A stretch of 9,612 bases of DNA. Origin: Flavobacteriaceae bacterium (lineage in GTDB: Bacteria > Bacteroidota > Bacteroidia > Flavobacteriales > Flavobacteriaceae). Below, piece by piece: positions 1 to 5,810 of this stretch (the stretch's first letter is position 1; every line of letters begins with the position of its first letter). The notes under the pieces are model-generated. The model saw only the letters and a list, made by a program, of their open reading frames with translations, made no database searches and was not told the origin of the DNA. The stretch lies in contig NZHJ01000005.1 of assembly GCA_002691265.1 (NCBI GenBank), positions 46,879 to 56,490 on the forward strand, written 5' to 3'. Both the position numbers and the translations under genes were made by a program.

Positions 1-1047
1 ATAATTAAATCCGAAAAAACTTATTATTACAGAAATAAAATGGAGTTCTCTTTTAGCAATTCCAGATGGATTACAGAAAAAGAAATTTACGAAGGAAATA
101 CTATTAAAAATAAGAATGCACTAGGTTTTCATAAATCTGGAATGTGGAGTAAAGTTGTAGATATTGAAAAATGCTTTCTACAGGCAAATATTTCTAATAA
201 AATTAGAAATTTTATTAAGAAAAAAGCAGAAGAATTAAAACTGGATTTTTTTGATTTAATTAAACAAAAAGGTGATATCAGAAATTTAATGATCAGATCT
301 ACCACAACAAAAGAAATTATGATATTAATTCAGTTTTATAAATTTTCTGAAAAATCCAAAAAACTTTTACAATGTATAGAATCTGAATTCAAGGAGATTC
401 AGTCAATTCTTTACGTTATTAATAAGAAAGCAAATGATACAATTTATGATTTAGATATAAAATGTTTTAAAGGAGTCAATTGTATAACCGAAAAAATAAA
501 TGATCTGTCTTTTAAAATTTCAGCAAAATCATTTTTTCAAACGAATTCTTTTCAAACTGGAAAACTTTATACTATTGTAAAAAAATTTGCTGATTTAAAA
601 GGAAATGAAACAGTATATGATCTTTACTGTGGTATTGGAACAATTTCATTATTCCTAGCAAAAAATGCAAAAAAAATTGTTGGAATTGAAACTGTAGAAG
701 ATGCTATAATTTCTGCAAAATCAAATGCAAAGCTTAACAATATTTCAAATTGTGAATTTATTAAAGGTGATGTTAAGGATATTATTAAAAAACCAATAAG
801 AAACCATAAAAACCCTGAAATTATTATTGTTGACCCCCCAAGAAACGGACTTGATAAATCTGTTATTCATTCCTTAGTTAAATTATCACCTGATAAGATT
901 ATTTATGTGAGTTGTAATAGTTCTACTCAGGCTAGAGATATTATAGATTTAAAAGAATTTTATGAGTTAAAAACTTCACAAGCTATTGATATGTTTCCAC
1001 AAACATATCATGTGGAAAATGTTGTACTTTTAGAAAAAAATAAATGA
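1..1047 (+). CDS. rlmD: 23S rRNA (uracil-5-)-methyltransferase RlmD, 5'-truncated by window edge
   Basis: SAM-dependent RumA/RlmD-family enzyme that methylates C5 of a 23S rRNA uridine (U1939 in E. coli). The frame is open from base 1 and reads YYYRNKMEFSFSN, typical of the inside of this protein, so the Met at 40 is internal. About 348 residues are present; relatives have roughly 470, so some 120 N-terminal residues (TRAM domain and three Fe-S cysteines) lie outside. Residue numbers here count from base 1. EKC at residue 58 (bases 172-174) fits the fourth Fe-S cysteine. The SAM motif DLYCGIGT starts at residue 207 and DPPRNG at 278. YVSCN carries the catalytic Cys (residue 305), and HVEN near the C-terminus carries the general-base Glu (339). 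Its stop overlaps the start of the next gene (ATGA), so the three rightward genes are probably co-transcribed. Paralogue identity (RlmD versus RlmC/TrmA) is inferred from the Fe-S cysteine and overall pattern. Confidence 0.93.
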   Translation: MIKSEKTYYYRNKMEFSFSNSRWITEKEIYEGNTIKNKNALGFHKSGMWSKVVDIEKCFLQANISNKIRNFIKKKAEELKLDFFDLIKQKGDIRNLMIRSTTTKEIMILIQFYKFSEKSKKLLQCIESEFKEIQSILYVINKKANDTIYDLDIKCFKGVNCITEKINDLSFKISAKSFFQTNSFQTGKLYTIVKKFADLKGNETVYDLYCGIGTISLFLAKNAKKIVGIETVEDAIISAKSNAKLNNISNCEFIKGDVKDIIKKPIRNHKNPEIIIVDPPRNGLDKSVIHSLVKLSPDKIIYVSCNSSTQARDIIDLKEFYELKTSQAIDMFPQTYHVENVVLLEKNK

Positions 1048-1565
1048 AAAAGTTTTTTATAATATTGATTGCAACTGTTACAACTTATAATTGTGAAAGT
1101 GATGACATATGCCCTGAATCAACTTTGACTACACCAAGAATGATTATTACCTTTTATGATGTTAATAGTCCTGATGAAAGAAAAAATGTGGAAAGCCTAG
1201 GGGTTTACATTGTTGAAAATAGTGAGTTTACACTGATAAATGAGATTAACGGGATAAATACCGATTCTATTGCAATTCCACTAAGAGATGATGAATCTGT
1301 TTCAAATTTTAAGTTATGTAAAGATTTTTCGGAAGATATTACGGTCATTCCAAGTGGTTTACCTAATCATTTATATGTTGACTATGAAACAAATGAAAAA
1401 TTCATTTCAAGAGCATGTGGTTTTATTAATAATTACAATTTATCAATAGCTCTACCCTATGACCCCCTAAATACTACAAGTCCTACAAACTGGATTTCTG
1501 ATGTAATTATTTTAAATGATTCTGTTAACAATGAAAATCAATCTCATGTTAAAATACTTCATTAG
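1044..1565 (+). CDS. DUF6452 family putative lipoprotein
   Basis: Small exported protein of 173 residues that I match from memory to DUF6452, a flavobacterial family of unknown function. The hallmarks are an N-terminal signal peptide (KK followed by a hydrophobic run, residues 4-12) and Cys17 followed by ESDDIC. After that come a TTPRMIITFYD segment (29-39) and a conserved-looking SRACGF near residue 122. The lipobox is poor (TYNC, with Asn at -1), so lipidation at Cys17 is likely but not certain. The acidic SDD just after Cys17 resembles Bacteroidota signals that send lipoproteins to the cell surface. Other cysteines are at 23, 92 and 125. Its ATG overlaps the rlmD stop by four bases. Its own 3' end runs into the DUF6048 gene, a linkage I recall in other flavobacteria. 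No enzymatic motif is visible. Confidence 0.8.
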   Translation: MKKFFIILIATVTTYNCESDDICPESTLTTPRMIITFYDVNSPDERKNVESLGVYIVENSEFTLINEINGINTDSIAIPLRDDESVSNFKLCKDFSEDITVIPSGLPNHLYVDYETNEKFISRACGFINNYNLSIALPYDPLNTTSPTNWISDVIILNDSVNNENQSHVKILH

Positions 1566-2226
1566 CATAATTACTCTTTTATTTGTTAACATTACCCTTG
1601 GTAATGTTAAAACAGCAAATGATACACTCGAAAAATTTGGTGTTAGAGCGGGTTTAGATTTAAATAAGATAATAAGGTCTGCTACTCATGAAGATTATTC
1701 AGGGTTTTCTTTAAGTGGAGATATCAGACTAAAGGAGTCATTTTACGTATTTTATGAAATTGGAAATGAGGAAAAAGAAATAAATAGTAATTACATAAAT
1801 TCCTCAGTTAAAGGAACATATGTAAAGTTTGGGGTAAATTTTAAATTAAACAATGATATTAGAACGCAAAATATTGTCTACTCTGGCTTAAGAGTTGGTT
1901 ACAGCAATTTTGATCAAAGTATAAACAGTTACACTATTTATAATACACATAGTATTTACTGGGGAGAATCAACAATTAATACTCCAATAAATTTATCAAA
2001 CTTAAATGCCTTATGGATTGAGTTCATATTTGGGATGAAAACCGAAATATTAAATAATCTTTTTCTAGGTTTTGAGCTTCAATTAAAGAAAGTCTTAAAA
2101 CAAAAAAACATTCAAAACATCACTAATTTTTACATTCCAGGATTTAATAAAACATATGATAGCTCAGGTTTAGGAGCTGGATTTAGCTACACCGTTTCTT
2201 ACCTGATACCAATTATAAAAAAATAA
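1531..2226 (+). CDS. DUF6048 family putative outer-membrane beta-barrel protein
   Basis: Secreted protein of unknown function that I match to DUF6048. A signal peptide (MLKYFISIITLLFVNITLG) is followed by FGVRAGLDLNKIIRSA, a DYSGFSLSGDIRL segment, several strands with alternating polar and hydrophobic residues (KGTYVKFGVNF, VYSGLRVGYSNF, LWIEFIFGMKTEI) and a C-terminal GAGFSYTVSYLIPI. This pattern fits a small beta-barrel of the outer membrane. In-frame ATGs occur at 1516, 1531 and 1546. I chose 1531 because it gives a basic n-region before the hydrophobic core; 1546 is equally plausible, while 1516 adds residues with no signal-peptide value. The overlap with the preceding DUF6452 gene is 35 bp (20 bp with 1546). 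No Shine-Dalgarno is visible, so translation probably depends on coupling. The stop lies two bases from the convergent stop of the rlmL-like gene. Confidence 0.78.
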   Translation: MKINLMLKYFISIITLLFVNITLGNVKTANDTLEKFGVRAGLDLNKIIRSATHEDYSGFSLSGDIRLKESFYVFYEIGNEEKEINSNYINSSVKGTYVKFGVNFKLNNDIRTQNIVYSGLRVGYSNFDQSINSYTIYNTHSIYWGESTINTPINLSNLNALWIEFIFGMKTEILNNLFLGFELQLKKVLKQKNIQNITNFYIPGFNKTYDSSGLGAGFSYTVSYLIPIIKK

Positions 2227-2228
2227 AT

Positions 2229-3383
2229 TTAATCCTTGTTTTTCTTTGAGCCAGGGTAAATCTTATAATTCAGTAATCTTGACTCAAGATTAGCATTAAA
2301 TAATTTAATTTTTTTACTAGACTTTAAACCGATTGACTTTATAGCCTCCAAATTTGCGGTAATTATCCAAACATCAGAATACAAATAATTATTTTTTAAA
2401 GTATCACCAATATTTTTATATAGTTGATTGACATCTGCAGATATTCTTTTATCATATGGTGGATTTATTAGTAGGTGTAATTTATCATTATCAGTTTTTA
2501 TCGAGGTTAAAAAATCCTTTTTTACTATTTCAATATCAACTCCTAAATCACTTATCTCTATGTTTTTCTCTGCTTTTTTAATCATAGCACTTGAAATATC
2601 AAATCCGTAAAGTTTGTGCTCAAATTCTATTTCTTTACTTTTTACTGACTCTTCAATTGTTTCAAACAATTCATTGTCCCAGTCTTTCCATTTTTCAAAT
2701 GCAAAAGCCAAACGATTAAGATTTGGAGCGATATTACGTGCGATCATAGCTGCTTCAATAAGAAAGGTTCCTGTACCACACATTGGATCCAATAAATCAG
2801 ATTTTTTATCCCAAGCTGACATTAATATTATTCCAGCAGCCAAAACTTCATTCAAAGGAGCTACTGAATTATATTTTTTATAACCCCTTTTATGTAAAGA
2901 TTCACCTGAGCTGTCTAATGAAATAGTACAGAAGTTTCTGTTAACATGTATTTCTATTTTTAACTCTGGATTGAATGAATTAATACTCGGTCTATTTTTG
3001 AATTTATCTCGAAATCTATCTGCTATTGCATCTTTTGCTTTTAAAGAAGTGAATTTTGAATTATTGAAAATTTTGGAGTTAAAAACAACTGAGTTTATCA
3101 AAAAAGAACTATTACAATCCAAATAATCCTCCCATTTGATTTCATATATCTTTTTATAATACTCATCGATGTCTTTAAATTTAAATTCTTTGATTGGTTT
3201 TATAATCTTTAAAGCCGTCCTTAGACTAATGTTAGATTTATACATAAAACCTTTATCTCCGTAAAAACTGACATTTCTGTTACCTTTAATTATTTTTTGA
3301 GCACCAAGTTTAAGTAACTCTTGTGAAAGTATTTCTTCAAATCCATAAAAGGTTTTTGCTATCATTTTATAGTTATCACTCAT
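2229..3383 (-). CDS. THUMP-domain class I SAM-dependent rRNA methyltransferase (RlmL-type)
   Basis: A 384-residue RNA guanine-N2 methyltransferase of the RlmL/UPF0020 family. In E. coli the matching half of RlmKL modifies G2445 of 23S rRNA; the exact target here is inferred. The order is an N-terminal ferredoxin-like segment (AKTFYGFEEILSQEL), a THUMP RNA-binding domain (roughly 45-155), then a Rossmann methyltransferase fold. Key sites are the linker HKRGY, SAM-binding DPMCGTGTF (199-207), GFDIS in motif II, and catalytic NPPY (307-310). It lacks the second (RlmK) methyltransferase half of the E. coli fusion, which is usual for Bacteroidota. Such proteins are often mislabelled N6-adenine DNA methylase because of NPPY, but the THUMP domain argues for RNA. 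The ATG start lies two bases after the DUF4294 stop, so the two genes should share a transcript. Confidence 0.92.
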   Translation of the reverse strand: MSDNYKMIAKTFYGFEEILSQELLKLGAQKIIKGNRNVSFYGDKGFMYKSNISLRTALKIIKPIKEFKFKDIDEYYKKIYEIKWEDYLDCNSSFLINSVVFNSKIFNNSKFTSLKAKDAIADRFRDKFKNRPSINSFNPELKIEIHVNRNFCTISLDSSGESLHKRGYKKYNSVAPLNEVLAAGIILMSAWDKKSDLLDPMCGTGTFLIEAAMIARNIAPNLNRLAFAFEKWKDWDNELFETIEESVKSKEIEFEHKLYGFDISSAMIKKAEKNIEISDLGVDIEIVKKDFLTSIKTDNDKLHLLINPPYDKRISADVNQLYKNIGDTLKNNYLYSDVWIITANLEAIKSIGLKSSKKIKLFNANLESRLLNYKIYPGSKKNKD

Positions 3384-3385
3384 AA

Positions 3386-4051
3386 TCAGTTTTGTTTATC
3401 CCACAAAGTTTTTAGTTTAAATAAATCATATTTATTTTTAGGCTCATTATATTCGATTAAATTATCCCTAACAGATCTCTGAATTATATCCTCAATATAA
3501 TAGTCATCCAAAATCATCTCAGGATTAAATTCAGTTTTTAGATTTAAATCAAAAAATCTAGCTGTTGTATTGTAGAGAAAAGCCTTTACCCCATTTCTTA
3601 GATTTTTTACAAGATTATAAGTAGTAATTCCTGTTTGACGATATATTAATTTAATTAATATTTGACCTTCAGACTTGGTTAATTTACTTAATTCAGGGGT
3701 AAGTTCATCCTCTAAAAACTTTTGAACCATTCTTGTATATCTCCTTCTTTCTCTTTTAGTTTTAATAATTATCAACCTATCGTTAAGACTTTTTAATCTT
3801 TTAGATGCCATTACAGAGTATGGATACACTTTTATTGTCTTTCTTTTTAGAATTAGATATTTTCTAATTTGCTCAGAGTTTTTAAAAGGTCTTCTGGGTA
3901 ATAACAATACCTCATTTAAACCAATAGAACCCTTAACAATAGTATCACCTTCAATTCTAATATAATCAGTAGCAGTTTCATTATCAATCAGTTGTGATGA
4001 TGAAATTAATGTGCTGAAAAGGAATAAAAAAAATAAATATTGTTTAAACAA
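3386..4051 (-). CDS. DUF4294 family secreted protein (TTG start)
   Basis: Conserved Bacteroidota protein of unknown function, 221 residues, recognised as DUF4294. It has a clear signal peptide (MFKQYLFFLFLFSTLISSSQ) and should be periplasmic or envelope-associated. The mature part has DYIRIEGDTI, a YPYSVMASKRL segment (76-86), a very basic stretch (KTKRERRRYTR, 97-107), then the family core KSEGQILIKLIYRQTG (126-141) and a FFDLNLKTEFNP segment. No catalytic motif is recognised. The start is TTG at 4051-4049: upstream the frame reaches a stop at 4079-4081 without any ATG, and the first internal ATG (residue 81) would remove the signal peptide. Its first four codons form a perfect palindrome. 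The gene leads the pair with the rlmL-like methyltransferase and is expressed from the short divergent region shared with the M42 peptidase. Confidence 0.85.
   Translation of the reverse strand: MFKQYLFFLFLFSTLISSSQLIDNETATDYIRIEGDTIVKGSIGLNEVLLLPRRPFKNSEQIRKYLILKRKTIKVYPYSVMASKRLKSLNDRLIIIKTKRERRRYTRMVQKFLEDELTPELSKLTKSEGQILIKLIYRQTGITTYNLVKNLRNGVKAFLYNTTARFFDLNLKTEFNPEMILDDYYIEDIIQRSVRDNLIEYNEPKNKYDLFKLKTLWDKQN
4040..4051. repeat. 12-bp perfect palindrome covering the DUF4294 start codon
   Basis: TTGTTTAAACAA reads identically on both strands and is exactly codons 1-4 (TTG TTT AAA CAA) of the leftward DUF4294 gene. It has no loop, so it is better viewed as a dyad-symmetric DNA site (a possible operator) than as an RNA hairpin. 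Chance is possible in such AT-rich DNA, although the G/C pair inside the symmetry makes it less trivial than a pure A/T palindrome. Confidence 0.45.
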
Positions 4052-4143
4052 AAAATAAATATTTAATAAATGATAAAATTATATATAATAAATAAAGAAA
4101 TCATTATTATTTTTACATATCTAACATATTAAATAAAACTGTG
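4052..4143. promoter_or_regulatory. Divergent promoter region between DUF4294 and M42 peptidase genes
   Basis: This is the only substantial non-coding stretch in the window and separates two diverging transcription units, so it must hold both promoters. G+C is about 8 % (7 of the 89 bases at 4052-4140). I see no clean match to the Bacteroidota -7 element TAnnTTTG on either strand; the nearest is TAATTTTA reading leftward around 4076-4083. A 12-bp perfect A/T palindrome (ATTATATATAAT) lies at 4078-4089 and a 10-bp one (TAAATATTTA) at 4056-4065. Both could be operators, melting elements or chance. No riboswitch or terminator shape is visible. Confidence 0.5.
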
Positions 4144-5232
4144 ATGAGTAGCAAGAGTATATTAAATAAAAAGTCAATGAAATTTCTTGAGCAATATTTA
4201 AATAATGCCTCACCTACAGGTTATGAGTGGGAAGGTCAAAAGATTTGGATGGACTATTTAAAGCCCTATGCTGATGAATTTATCACAGACACTTACGGCT
4301 CAGCAGTTGCCGTAATTAATCCTGAGCATGAGTATAAAGTTGTAATTGAAGGTCATTCTGATGAAATTTCATGGTATGTAAATTATATTTCTGATAAAGG
4401 TTTAATTTCTGTTATCAGAAATGGTGGTAGTGATCATCAAATAGCACCTAGCAAAATAGTAAATATACACACGGAAAAAGGTATTGTAAAAGGAGTATTT
4501 GGTTGGCCGGCTATTCACACCAGACTAGCATCAAAGGAAGAACCACCCAAACTAGATAATATTTTTATTGACGTTGGTTGTAAAACAAAAAAAGAGGTTG
4601 AAAAACTAGGTGTTCATGTAGGTTGTGTTATAACCTACCCCGATCCTTTTCACATTCTAAATAAAGATAATTTTGTATGTAGGGCTCTTGATAATAGAAT
4701 TGGTGGTTTTATGATTGCTGAAGTTGCTAGACTAATCAAGGAAAATAAGAAGAAATTACCTTTTGGTTTATATGTAACTAACTCTGTTCAAGAAGAGGTT
4801 GGATTAAGAGGGGCAGAAATGATAACTCAAACAATTAAACCGAACATTGCTATTGTTACTGATGTTACTCATGATACAACAACTCCAATGATTAATCAGA
4901 AGAAACAAGGGTTCTGTGAACTTAATAAAGGGCCTGTTGTTACTTATGCGCCTGCAGTTCAGCAAAAACTTAGAGACTTAATAATAAAAACAGCAGAAAA
5001 AAATAAAATCCCTTTTCAAAGGGCTGCATCTAGCAGATATACTGGGACAGATACTGATGCTTTTGCTTACAGTAACGGAGGGGTACCATCAGCATTAATT
5101 TCACTACCCTTAAGATACATGCATACCACTGTGGAAATGGTTCATAAAAATGATGTTGAAAATGTTATTAAATTAATTTACAATACACTTCTCAATATTA
5201 AATCTGGTGAGAATTTCAGTTATTTTAAATAA
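4144..5232 (+). CDS. M42 family metallo-aminopeptidase
   Basis: Full-length (362 residues) cytosolic di-zinc aminopeptidase of family M42 (TET/FrvX/glutamyl-aminopeptidase group), which trims peptides left by larger proteases; relatives assemble into dodecamers. All expected active-site residues are visible. Metal ligand His71 and Asp73 lie in EGHSDEISW, bridging Asp183 in RALDNRIGG, catalytic Glu217 and ligand Glu218 in VQEEVGLRGA, Asp240 in VTDVTHD, and the last ligand His327 in RYMHTTVEMVH. Their spacing closely follows characterised TET enzymes. Peptide specificity cannot be read from the sequence. There is no signal peptide. A GTG at 4141 directly precedes the ATG at 4144; I chose the ATG because it is the stronger codon and the extra residue has no support. 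The NUDIX gene follows after 26 bases, so the two probably share a transcript from the divergent promoter region. Confidence 0.93.
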   Translation: MSSKSILNKKSMKFLEQYLNNASPTGYEWEGQKIWMDYLKPYADEFITDTYGSAVAVINPEHEYKVVIEGHSDEISWYVNYISDKGLISVIRNGGSDHQIAPSKIVNIHTEKGIVKGVFGWPAIHTRLASKEEPPKLDNIFIDVGCKTKKEVEKLGVHVGCVITYPDPFHILNKDNFVCRALDNRIGGFMIAEVARLIKENKKKLPFGLYVTNSVQEEVGLRGAEMITQTIKPNIAIVTDVTHDTTTPMINQKKQGFCELNKGPVVTYAPAVQQKLRDLIIKTAEKNKIPFQRAASSRYTGTDTDAFAYSNGGVPSALISLPLRYMHTTVEMVHKNDVENVIKLIYNTLLNIKSGENFSYFK

Positions 5233-5258
5233 TCAATCTAAAGAATCAATAAACTTTT

Positions 5259-5810
5259 ATGAAGGAGGAGTTTTTAGAAGTATATTCTACTGAAGGAACT
5301 AAAACAGGTCAAAAAAAAAGTAAGTCAGAGATTCATCGTAAGGGTTTATTTCATTCTACTGTACACGTATGGATTTTCACAGAAGAAGGGAATATACTAA
5401 TTCAGAAAAGATCTAAAAAAAAAGAATTAAATCCAGGTGTGTGGGATGTTTCAGTAGCTGGTCATATTAAATTTAATGAGAATATTAAAAAAGCTGCTAA
5501 AAGAGAAACTTTAGAAGAAACAGGTATAAATATTAACACAAAAGATTTATTAAAAATAGGTATTTACAGAAGTATAAATATTCATCCTACAGCAATCGAT
5601 AAAGAGTTTTTCCACACCTATATATTAAAAATTGATAAAAATTCTATCAACCTCGACTATAAAAATAATGAAGTTGATGATTTAAAATTCATCTCAATTG
5701 AAGAAATGGAAAGTCTAATTAAAAAAGAAAATAATAAAATTTTTATTGGTAAAAACAGAAAATACTATAGTGATGTTCTTAAGTCAATTAAATTTGATAA
5801 TTATCAATAA
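5259..5810 (+). CDS. NUDIX hydrolase (YfcD/IDI-like subgroup)
   Basis: A 183-residue soluble hydrolase of nucleoside-diphosphate-linked compounds. The Nudix box is complete at residues 68-90: G, five residues, E74, seven residues, then RETLEETGI, with Glu83, Glu86 and Glu87 as likely Mg2+ ligands. The N-terminal layout (HRKGLFHSTVHVWIF, then ILIQKRS, then NPGVWDVSVAGH) belongs to the YfcD/isopentenyl-diphosphate-isomerase-like branch. It is probably not an isomerase, because the catalytic-cysteine segment of type 1 IDI (CCSHP) is replaced by SVAGH. The substrate is unknown. The ATG at 5259 is the only reasonable start; oddly, a GGAGGAG string sits inside codons 3-5 rather than upstream. It follows the M42 gene by 26 bases. 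Its last 23 bases overlap the convergent acs gene. Confidence 0.9.
   Translation: MKEEFLEVYSTEGTKTGQKKSKSEIHRKGLFHSTVHVWIFTEEGNILIQKRSKKKELNPGVWDVSVAGHIKFNENIKKAAKRETLEETGININTKDLLKIGIYRSINIHPTAIDKEFFHTYILKIDKNSINLDYKNNEVDDLKFISIEEMESLIKKENNKIFIGKNRKYYSDVLKSIKFDNYQ

Noticed and set aside
40..42. ATG at 40 as the rlmD start
   Set aside because: The frame is open to base 1 and the upstream residues (YYYRNK) are characteristic internal RlmD sequence; the TRAM domain and three Fe-S cysteines are missing, so the gene is cut by the window edge.
2428..2883. Two rightward open frames (2428-2610 and 2614-2883)
   Set aside because: They lie wholly antisense to the well-supported RlmL-type methyltransferase and have no recognisable domain or start signal.
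2229..3383. DNA adenine methyltransferase of a restriction or defence system
   Set aside because: NPPY alone suggests this, but the THUMP domain and DPMCGTGTF place it in the RlmL rRNA methyltransferase family, and no restriction gene is nearby.
4141..4143. GTG as start of the M42 peptidase
   Set aside because: An ATG follows immediately and is the more efficient codon; the extra residue has no support.
4052..4143. A small RNA, riboswitch or tRNA in the divergent gap
   Set aside because: The region is about 8 % G+C and too short; no stable stems or T-loop-like sequence are visible.
5259..5810. Isopentenyl-diphosphate isomerase
   Set aside because: The overall layout is similar, but the catalytic Cys segment of type 1 IDI is absent while the Nudix box is canonical.
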